DNA of 64,000 nucleotides from Chromohalobacter sp. 296-RDG (GTDB lineage Bacteria > Pseudomonadota > Gammaproteobacteria > Pseudomonadales > Halomonadaceae): contig NZ_JARANY010000012.1 of NCBI RefSeq assembly GCF_029889885.1, forward strand, positions 1 to 64,000. The letters run 5' to 3'. Under the pieces are notes generated by a model. The model had not been told where the DNA came from. It did not search any database and worked only from the letters and a program-made list of their open reading frames with translations. Shown here piece after piece: positions 48,483 through 57,359 of the stretch. Numbering within the stretch: the stretch's first letter is position 1; every line of letters begins with the position of its first letter. The position numbers and the translations under genes were made by a program.

Positions 48483-49331
48483 TCAGGCGATGGCGTAGTG
48501 CCAGGCAGCGAGCCAGTCGCGGCTCATCTCGGGGGTGAGCCAGGTATCGGGACGTGCGTCGTCGGCGTCGCGCAAGGCGCTCGCCAGGCGTTGAGCGGCG
48601 CTGCCGCCAAGCGCCTCCAGCTGGCTGCCGGCTCGATGACGGTAGTCCGTGTTTCCCGTGTCCTGCCAGGCATCCAGCGCCTCGAGCGCTGCGTTCCAGT
48701 GACTCTGAGCGTCTGCGGCATTGTCGGGGAGCGTCCAGCCGTCATGCAGGGCGGCGCCGCGTTGGGCCTTGCTGGCGTTGGCGGGGCGGAGTGCCACGCC
48801 GTCCGCGAGAGAAGCCGCCAATTGCCACAGCGTATCGGCGCTGCCTGTCTTGAGTTCGAGTTCAAGTTCACGAATCGGCACTTGCTGATCGCCGGCATGG
48901 ATAGTGCCGATATCCAGCGCGACCTCGATAGTGGCGTCCGCCTCGATGACGTCCCAGCGCTCGCGGGTGAAGTCGGTGGTGAAACGCGGGGCGAGTCGGG
49001 CGAGGTCTTCTTCGTCGATGGTGTTCGGCGCCTGCTGGCGAATGCCGTCGACGTCCAGTTCTTCGCCATCGATCGGCCATTCCCATTCGCCGCGTGCGTG
49101 CAGACCGCCCTGGCCGCTGCCCGCAGTCTTGAGCGTCTGCAGATAGCCGTCTGGTGTACGGCGAATGCGCAAGGCGATACGCGCGCGCTCCAAGGCGCGC
49201 TCTGGCGTATCGTAGTAGGTATTGGCGAGCCACTCACGCTGCGGGTTGTGGTGTGCGAGTCGCGGATGCTGGCGCAGCGCATTCGGGCCGCTAGCGCCGA
49301 GGGCGAGCTTGAGTTCGATTTCCTGAGCCAT
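48483..49331 (-). CDS. CYTH-domain inorganic triphosphatase (YgiF-like)
   Basis: A 282-residue protein starting MAQEIELKLAL, with the ExExK motif of CYTH tunnel enzymes, NTYYDTPERALERARIALRIRR and a run of acidic and basic strands ending IRELELELKTG. CYTH proteins such as YgiF hydrolyse inorganic triphosphate or related compounds with Mg. YgiF also has a CHAD domain; here the C-terminal part (about 190-282) is short and only weakly CHAD-like. ATG 49331 is chosen because the CYTH motif starts there. Confidence 0.85.
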   Translation of the reverse strand: MAQEIELKLALGASGPNALRQHPRLAHHNPQREWLANTYYDTPERALERARIALRIRRTPDGYLQTLKTAGSGQGGLHARGEWEWPIDGEELDVDGIRQQAPNTIDEEDLARLAPRFTTDFTRERWDVIEADATIEVALDIGTIHAGDQQVPIRELELELKTGSADTLWQLAASLADGVALRPANASKAQRGAALHDGWTLPDNAADAQSHWNAALEALDAWQDTGNTDYRHRAGSQLEALGGSAAQRLASALRDADDARPDTWLTPEMSRDWLAAWHYAIA

Positions 49332-49435
49332 GCCTGACCTTGTGTGTTGATGACAAGATGGTGAATTTTCCATGACGCGAAGGGGTGCAGTCACTATACT
49401 GACGCCGCCATTTCCAACGCATCGAATCTGACATT

Positions 49436-50116
49436 ATGGTGACTTCCAATCCGTTTTCGGCGTTGTTCGGGCGCTCGCCTTTCGAGCCCTTGCTCGCGCA
49501 TATCGTCAAGACAAGCGAATGCGCCGAGCGACTCCTGCCGTTTTTCGATGCCACGCAGGCGGGCAACTGGGACGACGCCGCCACGCATCGAGAAGCGATC
49601 ACTGAGCTCGAGCATGAAGCCGATACCCTCAAGACTGAATTGCGTCTCAACTTGCCCAACAGCATGTTCCTGCCGGTCTCGCGTTCCGACCTGCTGGAGT
49701 TGATCAGCGTACAGGATAAGATCGCCAACAAGGCGCGAGATATCACCGGCATCATGCTGGGCCGCCAGATGCAGGTGCCGGAGTCGCTGGCAACCTCGAT
49801 GCGCGCCTATTTCGAAACCGCGATCGCCACCGTGGGACAAGCGCGCAGGGCGCTCGAAGAGCTCCAGGAGCTGCTCGACTCCGGCTTCGGGCGTAACGTC
49901 GGCGATCTCATGCAAGACTTTATCCGCGAACTTCATAACCTCGAGCATCAAGCTGACGATCAGCAGGTGCTTATTCGTCGCCAGCTCTTCCAGTTGGAGA
50001 CCGAGTTACCGCCGGTCGATGTGGTCTTTCTCTATCAGATCATCGAATGGATCGGTGAATTGTCCGATCGCGCCGAGCGCGTCGGCAGTCGTCTCCAAAT
50101 TCTCACGGCCCGCTGA
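49436..50116 (+). CDS. DUF47/PhoU-like phosphate transport accessory protein
   Basis: A 226-residue helical protein of the TIGR00153/DUF47 type, starting MVTSNPFSALFGRSPFEPLL with REAITELEHEADTLK and LPVSRSDLLELISVQDKIAN. Such proteins are PhoU-like and are encoded beside Pit phosphate transporters, whose activity they are thought to control. It lies 50 bases upstream of pit on the same strand and is divergent from the CYTH gene. Confidence 0.92.
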   Translation: MVTSNPFSALFGRSPFEPLLAHIVKTSECAERLLPFFDATQAGNWDDAATHREAITELEHEADTLKTELRLNLPNSMFLPVSRSDLLELISVQDKIANKARDITGIMLGRQMQVPESLATSMRAYFETAIATVGQARRALEELQELLDSGFGRNVGDLMQDFIRELHNLEHQADDQQVLIRRQLFQLETELPPVDVVFLYQIIEWIGELSDRAERVGSRLQILTAR

Positions 50117-50166
50117 ATGCGGGCCGTGTGATTTTCCGTCTCACGCCAGCCAGATAGAACTTGCCT

Positions 50167-51438
50167 ATGTCCATCATTGCGCAGTACGGCGATGTCTTCA
50201 TTATTCTCGCCTGCATTTTCGGTTTCTTCATGGCCTGGGGGGTAGGGGCCAATGATGTGGCCAATGCCATGGGAACCTCCGTGGGGTCCAAGGCCATCAC
50301 CATCCGTCAGGCGATTCTCATCGCCGTGGTATTCGAATTTCTCGGGGCGTGGCTGGCCGGGGGACAGGTCACCGACACCATTCGCAAGGGCATCATCGAT
50401 CCTAGCTTGCTTTCCGATGACCCGCAGTTGCTGATCTACGGCATGCTGGCCTCGTTGCTGGCGGCGGGCGTGTGGCTGTTTATTGCCTCCATGCGTGGCT
50501 GGCCGGTATCCACGACGCACTCCATCGTCGGGGCCATCGTCGGTTTCGCCATCGCCGGGCTGGGGATCGACTCTGTCGGCTGGACCAAGGTCGGTCAGAT
50601 CGCGGCGAGCTGGGTGGTGTCGCCCCTGCTGGCGGGGTCCATCGCCTTCGTGCTGTTCAAGTCGGTGCAGCTTTTGATCTTCGAGAATCGCGATCCCTTC
50701 GCCGCCGCCAAACGCTATGTGCCCGGTTATATCTTCCTGGTCGGCTTCATCGTGGCAATGGTCACCCTGGTCAAGGGACTCTCTCATATCGGGCTGGAAA
50801 TGAGCTTTGGCGATAGCCTGTTGATCGCGATCGGCATCGGCCTGGTGGTAATGGTCATCGGAATCCTGATGGAAAATCGCGTCGATCGCGCCAAACGCAA
50901 GCGCGGCAACTCGGCGTTCGATTTCAATAGCGTCGAACGTGTGTTCGGCGTGCTGATGATGTTCACTGCCTGCGCCATGGCATTCGCGCATGGCTCCAAC
51001 GATGTCGCCAACGCCGTGGGACCGCTGGCGGCGGTCATCAGCGTCGTCGAGTCGAACGGTGACGTCGGTGGTGCCGCCGCATTGCCGTGGTGGGTGCTGG
51101 TGCTGGGCGGCGGTGGTATCGTCGTCGGCTTGATTACCTATGGCCACAAAGTCATCGCCACGGTGGGCACGGGGATCACTGAACTGACGCCGAGTCGCGG
51201 TTTCGCGGCGACCCTGGCAGCGGCGACGACTGTGGTGCTGGCTTCCGGAACTGGTTTGCCGGTCTCCACGACGCAGACGCTGGTCGGTGCGGTGCTCGGG
51301 GTCGGTCTGGCCCGCGGGATTACGGCGCTCAACCTGCGTGTGCTAGGCACTATCGTGTTGTCCTGGGTGATTACGCTGCCGGCCGGGGCGTTGCTGTCGA
51401 TCATGTTCTTCTTCATGTTCAAGGGCTTCTTCGGCTGA
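50167..51438 (+). CDS. pit: Low-affinity inorganic phosphate transporter (Pit family)
   Basis: A 423-residue inner-membrane protein with about eleven segments and the duplicated Pit signature GANDVANAMGTSVGSKA and GSNDVANAVGPLAAV. Pit proteins move metal-phosphate complexes with protons or, in some, sodium. ATG 50167 is preferred to TTG 50161. With the upstream DUF47 gene it forms the standard two-gene phosphate uptake unit. The gene is followed by repetitive sequence and argA. Confidence 0.93.
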   Translation: MSIIAQYGDVFIILACIFGFFMAWGVGANDVANAMGTSVGSKAITIRQAILIAVVFEFLGAWLAGGQVTDTIRKGIIDPSLLSDDPQLLIYGMLASLLAAGVWLFIASMRGWPVSTTHSIVGAIVGFAIAGLGIDSVGWTKVGQIAASWVVSPLLAGSIAFVLFKSVQLLIFENRDPFAAAKRYVPGYIFLVGFIVAMVTLVKGLSHIGLEMSFGDSLLIAIGIGLVVMVIGILMENRVDRAKRKRGNSAFDFNSVERVFGVLMMFTACAMAFAHGSNDVANAVGPLAAVISVVESNGDVGGAAALPWWVLVLGGGGIVVGLITYGHKVIATVGTGITELTPSRGFAATLAAATTVVLASGTGLPVSTTQTLVGAVLGVGLARGITALNLRVLGTIVLSWVITLPAGALLSIMFFFMFKGFFG

Positions 51439-51489
51439 CGAGCTACGGGCCAACGAGCTGCGAGCCACGAGCGACGAGCTAAAATGTTG

Positions 51490-51551
51490 CCGAAGCCCGA
51501 AGCCCGAAGCCCGAAGCCCGAAGCCCGAAGCCCGAAGCCCGAAGCCCGAAG
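51490..51551. repeat. 7-bp tandem repeat (CCCGAAG, about 8.9 copies)
   Basis: Eight uninterrupted copies of CCCGAAG (51496-51551) follow a partial CCGAAG (51490-51495). The preceding 50 bases contain five loosely spaced GAGC words. The array lies 86 bases before the argA start, between pit and argA. Seven-base units are prone to slippage, and changes in copy number would alter the spacing of the argA leader or promoter. Confidence 0.95.
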
Positions 51552-51636
51552 CGGCGGTGCCACGACAGTGGTGCCGCCGTTTTTGTCGCTCTGTTATAGT
51601 CAGGATTTCCCGTTCACCTGCTGCCGGAGTGCGGCC

Positions 51637-52950
51637 TTGGATACTCGCTTTCCCTTCGCCGATTGGTTTCGTAAATCGTCTCCGTATATCAACGCGCACC
51701 GTGGGCGTACGTTCGTGGTGCTCCTCGAAGGCGAGGCATTGGCATCCGAGCGATGGGAGCCGCTGCTTCAGGACCTGGCGTTGCTGCATACCCTGGGCGT
51801 CCGCCTGGTGATGGTCTTTGGTATTCGTCCGCAGGTGGGTGAGACGCTGAGCGAGGCGGGGATCGAGCCGCGCCGGATCGAAGGGCGTTGGGTGGCCGAC
51901 GAGTCGATCATGCGTCATGTCGAGCGCATTTCTGCCGAGTTGCGGCTCAAGATCGAGGCACGGCTGTCGCTGGGACTGCCCAACACGCCGCTGCATGGCG
52001 TCGAGCTAACGGTGGTTTCCGGCAATCTGGTGACGGCCAAACCGCTGGGTGTACGCGATGGCATCGATTTTCATCACAGCGGTGAAGTGCGTCGGGTGCG
52101 CAGCGATGCTATCGCTGGACTACTGCGTCAGGAAGCGCTGGTCGTAGTGCCCCCGCTGGGATACTCGAGCACCGGTGAGGTGTTCGATCTCGATGCGGCC
52201 GATGTCGCCCAGCACGTCGCCATGGGGCTGGGTGCCGATAAGCTGATTCTGCTTGGCGACGCGGCGGGACTGCACGATGCCAGCGGCATGCTGCAGCGCC
52301 AGCTTACCCCGCTGGAGGCCGAGCCGTTACGGCGTCAGGCCGCGCCGGGCAGCGAGCTGGCGCGCCACCTGGGCGCGGCGTGCGAAGCAGCGCGCCATGG
52401 CGTGGCCCGCACCCACCTGCTGACGTGGCACGATCGCGACGCCTTGCTCGGCGAGCTGTTTACCCGCGATGGGGTGGGGACCATGATCACGCAGCATCGC
52501 TACGAGCAGTTGCGTCGCGCGACGCTGGAAGACGTGGGCGGCCTGCTCGAATTGCTGCGCCCGCTGGAAGAGCGCGGCATGCTCGTGGCGCGCTCTCGGG
52601 AGCGGCTTGAGCATCAGATCGACGACTACTGGGTGATCGAACGCGACGGCATGATCATCGGTTGCAGTGCCATGCATGCTTATCCCGAGGCGGGCATGGG
52701 AGAACTGGCGTGTGTCGCCGTGCATGGCGATTATCGTGGCGGCGCGCGCGGCGATCTGCTATTGGCCGAGGTCGAGCGTGAGTCCCGTCGGCGCGGCTAC
52801 AGCGCCTTGTTTGCCCTCACCACCCACACCACGCACTGGTTTCTCGAGCACGGCTTTCGCCTCGATGGTCTGGAAGTGTTGCCGCACCTGAGGCGCGATT
52901 CCTATAACCATGCGCGCCAATCCAAGGTGTTGCTCAAACCCCTCGGTTGA
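51637..52950 (+). CDS. argA: Amino-acid N-acetyltransferase (N-acetylglutamate synthase)
   Basis: A 437-residue ArgA: an N-terminal amino-acid-kinase-like arginine-binding domain (about 15-285, WFRKSSPYINAHRGRTFVV and MVFGIRPQVGE) and a C-terminal GNAT acetyltransferase domain (about 290-435, GELACVAVHGDYRGGARGD). It makes N-acetylglutamate, the first step of arginine synthesis, with arginine feedback inhibition. I choose TTG 51637, preceded by GGAG seven bases upstream and starting LDTRFPFADWF; the frame is open upstream into the 7-bp repeat, but that extension is low-complexity and unlike ArgA. Confidence 0.93.
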   Translation: MDTRFPFADWFRKSSPYINAHRGRTFVVLLEGEALASERWEPLLQDLALLHTLGVRLVMVFGIRPQVGETLSEAGIEPRRIEGRWVADESIMRHVERISAELRLKIEARLSLGLPNTPLHGVELTVVSGNLVTAKPLGVRDGIDFHHSGEVRRVRSDAIAGLLRQEALVVVPPLGYSSTGEVFDLDAADVAQHVAMGLGADKLILLGDAAGLHDASGMLQRQLTPLEAEPLRRQAAPGSELARHLGAACEAARHGVARTHLLTWHDRDALLGELFTRDGVGTMITQHRYEQLRRATLEDVGGLLELLRPLEERGMLVARSRERLEHQIDDYWVIERDGMIIGCSAMHAYPEAGMGELACVAVHGDYRGGARGDLLLAEVERESRRRGYSALFALTTHTTHWFLEHGFRLDGLEVLPHLRRDSYNHARQSKVLLKPLG

Positions 52951-53228
52951 GCGCCTGCCCTGTGCCGCCGCTCAATGGCAAGGCGGCACCGAGACTTCCT
53001 CGTCCGGCGACATGCAGTGTCGCTCCCACCTGGTGCGGTGTCTCCAAAAAGAGACGTAATAAGTAACTGTTTTTATTGTTTTTTTATTATGAGGGCGAAA
53101 GAGCGTTGGTAGTTGGCGACATTATGAGCGTCAAAATGCCCGCGATTCTCGGTGTCATAGCCTGTCGTACGGTTTTGGCCTATAGAAGATGTTTTTAACT
53201 TGTTGTTTTAAAATATTTTTTTAAAAAT
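52951..53228. other. Upstream part of the argA-glrK intergenic region
   Basis: No gene recognised. The first 90 bases after argA hold imperfect dyads such as CGACATGCAGTGTCG near 53008-53022. From about 53060 the sequence becomes AT-rich with several T-tracts, unlike the flanking genes. It ends at a sigma-54 promoter. Confidence 0.5.
53041..53058. promoter_or_regulatory. GlrR-like binding site
   Basis: TGTC-N10-GACG matches the E. coli GlrR operator TGTC-N10-GACA at seven of eight defined bases. It lies about 170 bases upstream of the sigma-54 promoter at 53229, a normal distance for an enhancer. The same bases can form a 5-bp hairpin (GTCTC/GAGAC), so it could also be an argA terminator. 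Confidence 0.4.
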
Positions 53229-53244
53229 TGGCACGACTATCGCA
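53229..53244 (+). promoter_or_regulatory. Sigma-54 promoter upstream of glrK region
   Basis: TGGCACGACTATCGCA matches the sigma-54 consensus TGGCACGNNNNTTGCW at all but one position, with the GG and GC doublets at the correct spacing. Transcription should start near 53255-53256. glrR, encoded downstream, is a sigma-54-dependent activator and is the natural candidate regulator. Confidence 0.7.
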
Positions 53245-53255
53245 ATATATAGGGT

Positions 53256-53699
53256 GAGCAACGGGAAACGGTTCAATACGGCTCGAGCCGTTTCTCGATC
53301 GATCAAGCCAGGGCGTTTCGACTACAACCCTGTGCGTAATGTCCCGGCTAGATTGATCAGCGTCTGCTCCACGCGATGTGTGACTTAGGTTGCGATGAGA
53401 CGGGTACCGCCTACGGGCATGGAAAGGTACCAGAAGGGCAAGGATGCCCAGGCATGGATGCCACCCCTTCGGGGGCTAATTTTGCCGCGCCGCGTTGGCG
53501 ACGCGGCACACCAAACGAAGTGGCGGCTGCGCCGCCAACATGAGGGCCTTTTCCTGGCAATGTATGGACCTCATGGCTTCGTGGGCTTTCGAGCCCTCCG
53601 ATCACTTTCGAGAATTCAGCCAGGTGGATGTTCGAGAGTGTTCATTTGACCCTTCAGTTCCCTGCGTACCTTGGGCCGGACCTTCCGGCCCATTTTTTT
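53256..53699 (+). ncRNA. Candidate sigma-54-dependent noncoding RNA upstream of glrK (GlmY position)
   Basis: Between the sigma-54 promoter and a strong intrinsic terminator lies about 444 bases without a convincing protein gene. The 3' part holds a series of GC-rich stem-loops (around 53464-53475, 53481-53508, 53521-53538) before the terminator at 53672-53699. In enterobacteria the GlmY small RNA lies in this position beside glrK and is transcribed by sigma-54 under GlrR. I see no sequence similarity to GlmY, and the length is greater, so this is a positional analogy. The 5' end could also be a leader of the glrK operon with termination control. Confidence 0.45.
53672..53699 (+). terminator. 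Strong intrinsic terminator before glrK
   Basis: A perfect 9-bp stem TGGGCCGGA / TCCGGCCCA with a CCT loop, followed by seven T residues. It is about 150 bases before glrK and far from the argA stop, so it most likely ends a separate short transcript. Confidence 0.88.
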
Positions 53700-53846
53700 G
53701 CGCGTCTTGTGGGCCGCCGTGGTGTGTCTAGCGGATGCGTCGGGTGCTCATTGCTGGATGGGACGTCCTACTCGCTTGCGATCGGTGCGGCGATGCGAAA
53801 ACCGGCATACGTACGTAACTCTGTTATCCTATGCGGATAAGCTGAC

Positions 53847-55403
53847 ATGGCATCCACTCTCTTTCTGCACAGAATCGCGCTCATGACCACTCAGGTCTCC
53901 CGCCGCTGGCGTCCTCGTTCGTTACTGCAGTTGGTAATGCTCGCCTTTGTGATGGTGATGCTGCCAATCGCTGTGCTCATGTTTCAGGCCGGCCAAGCAC
54001 TCTCCGAGCTCTCGTCGCTGGCCGATGTCAGCGCGCGCCAAGCGGTGGAGCAAACCCGCCGTGCCCGTACGTTGAGCAATCTAGCATTGGAAATGGAGCG
54101 CAGCGCGCGTCAGTACGCAGTGCTCGAGCAGGAAGGATTGCTCAGCATCTATACCGAGAAGGCCCAACGCTACGCGCAACTGCTCGACGAGCACGCCTCC
54201 TTGCTGCCCGACGATCCCGATATCCCGCGTCTGCGTGAGCAAGTGAGCGAGCTCAAGGCGTTGCCGGACCAGCCAATCGACGAGTTTCGCGAGCAGCTGG
54301 CGGCGTTCGACGACTTTTCCCAGCGGACCGATAATGTGCGCCAGGCCACCAATCAGGTGATTGATGAGCGTATCGAGAACATTCGTGAGCGTGCCAGCAC
54401 CGTACGTGGTCAGCTGTGGATGCAGACGGCGGCGCTGGTCTCGGTCAGTCTGGGGCTGATGCTGGTCTTCACCTGGCTGATTACCCGTCCCATACGTCAG
54501 CTCGAGAGGCGAATCTTCAGTCTGGGCGGCGGTATGGAACCGGCCTCGCCGCAGCATATCCAGGGGCCGGCGGAACTGGTCAGGCTCGGCGAGCGGCTGA
54601 CTTGGCTATCCGGACGCCTCACCGAACTCGAGGCGCAGAAGCAGCAGTTTCTGCGCCATATGTCCCACGAATTGAAGACCCCGCTGGCCAGTGTGCGCGA
54701 GGGTACGGCGCTACTTTCCGACGGTGTGGTCGGCGAACTCAGCGAGCGTCAGCGGGAAATCGTGGGCTTGATCGATGTCAGCGGTCAGGAACTCCAGGCC
54801 CTGATCGAGCAGTTGCTCGACTATAATCTGTTGCAGCACAGCCGGGGACTCAAGGTGGTGCGTTTCGACTTGGTCACGGTGATCCAGGAGGTGCTTGCCA
54901 AGCATCGTTTGGCGCTTGACAAGAAGGGCATGCATGTCGACTGGCCTCGGCACACGCCCTTGCCCTGGCAAGCCGATCGCGAGCGTACCGCCAGCGTTCT
55001 CGACAATCTGATATCCAATGCTATCGCCTACGGTGAGGATGGTGGCCAGCTGGCACTACGTGCCTGGCAACATGCGTCATGGCTGGTGGTCGAAGTCGCC
55101 AACACCGGCGAGCCCATCGACGACAGCGACTGCGCGCATCTTTTCGAAGCGTTTTATCAGGGCCGCATGCGCCGCCAGGGTACCCTCAAGGGGTCGGGTA
55201 TCGGCTTGTCGGTGGCCGCCGATTGCGCCAAGGTTCAAGATGGACGCTTGGAGTTGGTCGAGGATGACACCTTCCCGGTTTGCTTCCGACTGACATTGCC
55301 CGAGGTGACGTCGCCGGAAGAAGGAGCCGATGGCGACGACGCTTCCATAACGACGCCGGCCACGACGACGCCGGCGCTAAACGCAAGGAACTCGAACGCA
55401 TGA
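53847..55403 (+). CDS. glrK: Sensor histidine kinase GlrK (QseE)
   Basis: A membrane kinase of 506-518 residues: TM1 (about 30-50), a helical periplasmic region of about 140 residues, TM2 (about 190-212), HAMP (ITRPIRQLERRI), HisKA with the phosphoacceptor His in FLRHMSHELKTPLASV, and HATPase_c motifs (DNLISNAIAYGEDG, KGSGIGLSVAADC). It phosphorylates GlrR. Starts at ATG 53847 or ATG 53883 are both possible. A TTATCC/GGATAA dyad sits just upstream. The stop overlaps the next start (ATGA). Gene order glrK-qseG-glrR is conserved in gammaproteobacteria. Confidence 0.9.
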   Translation: MASTLFLHRIALMTTQVSRRWRPRSLLQLVMLAFVMVMLPIAVLMFQAGQALSELSSLADVSARQAVEQTRRARTLSNLALEMERSARQYAVLEQEGLLSIYTEKAQRYAQLLDEHASLLPDDPDIPRLREQVSELKALPDQPIDEFREQLAAFDDFSQRTDNVRQATNQVIDERIENIRERASTVRGQLWMQTAALVSVSLGLMLVFTWLITRPIRQLERRIFSLGGGMEPASPQHIQGPAELVRLGERLTWLSGRLTELEAQKQQFLRHMSHELKTPLASVREGTALLSDGVVGELSERQREIVGLIDVSGQELQALIEQLLDYNLLQHSRGLKVVRFDLVTVIQEVLAKHRLALDKKGMHVDWPRHTPLPWQADRERTASVLDNLISNAIAYGEDGGQLALRAWQHASWLVVEVANTGEPIDDSDCAHLFEAFYQGRMRRQGTLKGSGIGLSVAADCAKVQDGRLELVEDDTFPVCFRLTLPEVTSPEEGADGDDASITTPATTTPALNARNSNA

Positions 55404-55930
55404 ACATCCGGATGCTGCTAGCGGCGTTATGCGCTGGCTCGCTGCTGACCGGGTGCCAGTGGATGACGCAAGAGACGTCCGCTCCGGCAGCCCCGGTCAC
55501 TTCCTGCAATGACGACATCCCCAAGCTGGCCGATAATGTCTGCCTGGTGGATGACTGGATCGACTTCGGCCTCGCCTCACAACGCGGTGACAGCGAGTGG
55601 CGCGGCACCATGTTGTCGCGTCTCCAGGGTGATATGCCGCACCTCAAGCTGGCCCGCGCCGTGGTACTGGCATGGGGGGAACGCGACGGCTGGGAACAGG
55701 CATCCGAGCTTTACAAGGCCGATATCTCGGCGGCGCCGAGCCGCTTGCAGCCCCTGCTGCGGCAATGGCTCAACGAGCTCGAGACACGCCGAGACTTGGC
55801 CAGCGATCTCGCCAAGAGCGAATCGCGCCGCCAGGCGCTGGGACGCGAGCGTGATGAGCTCGCCGAGAAACTCGACGCCCTGACGGCCATCGAACAGAGC
55901 ATCAACTCGCGCCATGAACAATCGCCATGA
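55400..55930 (+). CDS. qseG: QseG-like lipoprotein
   Basis: A 176-residue lipoprotein with a signal peptide and lipobox LLTGC (Cys about residue 19), then a mainly helical region with an acidic and arginine-rich C-terminal coiled coil (ESRRQALGRERDELAEKLDA). Two further cysteines lie in TSCNDD and DNVCLVDDW. It sits between glrK and glrR, overlapping both in part, where QseG is encoded in enterobacteria. QseG interacts with the kinase; here the assignment rests chiefly on position and layout. Confidence 0.75.
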   Translation: MNIRMLLAALCAGSLLTGCQWMTQETSAPAAPVTSCNDDIPKLADNVCLVDDWIDFGLASQRGDSEWRGTMLSRLQGDMPHLKLARAVVLAWGERDGWEQASELYKADISAAPSRLQPLLRQWLNELETRRDLASDLAKSESRRQALGRERDELAEKLDALTAIEQSINSRHEQSP

Positions 55931-55958
55931 TGTCGCGACGGTTACCAAGGAGAGATTC

Positions 55959-57359
55959 GTGAAGCACGCCGCCGCCCATATTCTGCTGGTCGATGATGAC
56001 CCCAGCCTCCTCAAGCTTTTGGGCATGCGCCTGGAAAGCCGAGGTTACCGTGTGACCACTGCCGAAAGTGGGCGGCAGGCGTTGGAGAGTCTGGCCGAAG
56101 ACCGCCCCGACCTGGTACTTTCCGACTTGCGCATGGATGAAATGGACGGCATGGCGCTGTTTCGTGAATTGCAGCGCCGTGCGCCGGGCATGCCGGTGAT
56201 CATTCTTACCGCGCATGGCTCGATTCCCGATGCCGTGAGTGCTACGCGCCAGGGCGTGTTCAGTTTTCTCACCAAGCCGGTGGACCGCGATGAACTATTC
56301 GCCGCCATCGATGAAGCCCTGTCGCAGACGCCGGGTACGCCTGGCGTCGGCGACGATGCCTGGCGCGCCGAGATCATTACCCGCAGCCCCCAGATGGAGC
56401 GTATTCTCGAGCAGGCGCGTATGGTGGCGGCGTCCGATGTCAGCGTGCTGATCACCGGGGCTTCCGGCTCGGGCAAGGAACTGCTCGCCAGCGCCATCCA
56501 CCGGGCCAGTGGTCGCGCCGACAAGCCGTTCGTTGCGATCAACTGCGGCGCACTGCCCGAGCAATTGCTGGAAAGCGAGCTGTTCGGCCATGCCAAGGGC
56601 GCCTTTACCGGCGCGGTCAGCCAGCACGACGGGCTGTTTCTTGCCGCCGATGGGGGCAGCTTGTTCCTCGACGAAATCGGCGACATGCCGCTGTCCTTGC
56701 AGGTCAAGTTGCTGCGTGCGATTCAGGAACGCCAGATCCGCCCATTGGGTTCGACCACCTCGGTGCCCATCGACGTGCGCATCATTTCCGCCACGCACCG
56801 CGATCTCGACCGCGCCATGCACGAAGGCGACTTCCGCGAAGACCTCTACTACCGCCTCAACGTCGTCAACCTCAAGTTGCCGGCGCTCAAGGAACGTGCC
56901 GAGGACGTGCCGTTGCTGGCCAAGTACCTGGTGGGGCAAGCCGCCGAGCGCCACAAGCCTTTCGTCAAGGGATTCTCGTCGGAAGCGCTCAACCTGCTGG
57001 CCTCCAGCGCCTGGCCGGGTAACGTGCGTCAACTGGTCAACGTCGTCGAGCAGTGCGTGGCGCTGACCAGCTCGCCGATCATTCCCGAGGCGTTGGTGGC
57101 GCAGGCGCTGGCGGCCGAGGAAAACGCCTTGCCGTCGTTCAACGAGGCGCGCGCGGGCTTCGAGCGCAGCTATCTCGTCAAGGTGCTCAAGATCACCGAA
57201 GGCAACGTCACCCAGGCCGCGCGCATCGCCGGGCGCAACCGTACCGACTTCTACAAGCTGCTGGCGCGCCACGAACTGGAACCCAGCAGCTTCAAGCCCA
57301 GCACCCAACCGCAATCGGCGCAGAACGACGACGCCCAGTCGCGCCGCGCCCAGCGTTGA
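55959..57359 (+). CDS. glrR: Sigma-54-dependent response regulator GlrR (QseF)
   Basis: A 466-residue regulator: receiver domain with phosphoacceptor Asp56 in LVLSDLRMD, an AAA+ sigma-54 interaction domain with Walker A GASGSGKELL and the GAFTGA loop in HAKGAFTGAVSQ, and a C-terminal Fis-type helix-turn-helix (GNVTQAARIAGRNRTDFYKL). I choose GTG 55959, with AAGGAG six bases upstream; ATG 55914 overlaps qseG but lacks such a site. It should activate sigma-54 promoters such as the one at 53229. Its stop codon lies in a hairpin shared with convergent xseA. Confidence 0.93.
   Translation: MKHAAAHILLVDDDPSLLKLLGMRLESRGYRVTTAESGRQALESLAEDRPDLVLSDLRMDEMDGMALFRELQRRAPGMPVIILTAHGSIPDAVSATRQGVFSFLTKPVDRDELFAAIDEALSQTPGTPGVGDDAWRAEIITRSPQMERILEQARMVAASDVSVLITGASGSGKELLASAIHRASGRADKPFVAINCGALPEQLLESELFGHAKGAFTGAVSQHDGLFLAADGGSLFLDEIGDMPLSLQVKLLRAIQERQIRPLGSTTSVPIDVRIISATHRDLDRAMHEGDFREDLYYRLNVVNLKLPALKERAEDVPLLAKYLVGQAAERHKPFVKGFSSEALNLLASSAWPGNVRQLVNVVEQCVALTSSPIIPEALVAQALAAEENALPSFNEARAGFERSYLVKVLKITEGNVTQAARIAGRNRTDFYKLLARHELEPSSFKPSTQPQSAQNDDAQSRRAQR

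Noticed and set aside
50035-51147. 370-codon minus-strand frame opposite pit
   Set aside because: Antisense to a conserved transporter gene and rich in Asp, His and Gln runs typical of antisense reading.
51490-51551. CRISPR array
   Set aside because: The units are 7 bp with no spacers; it is a simple tandem repeat.
51484-51636. N-terminal extension of argA through the 7-bp repeat
   Set aside because: It would add low-complexity KPEARSP units absent from ArgA. TTG 51637 has a good Shine-Dalgarno and fits the family start.
53395-53649. 84-codon open frame in the argA-glrK gap
   Set aside because: No ribosome binding site, no family, and it overlaps several strong GC-rich hairpins, which fits a structured RNA better.
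53256-53699. Identification of the candidate RNA as CrcZ
   Set aside because: CrcZ is also sigma-54-driven and of similar length, but the repeated CA-rich Hfq/Crc motifs are not visible and no cbrB gene is next to it.
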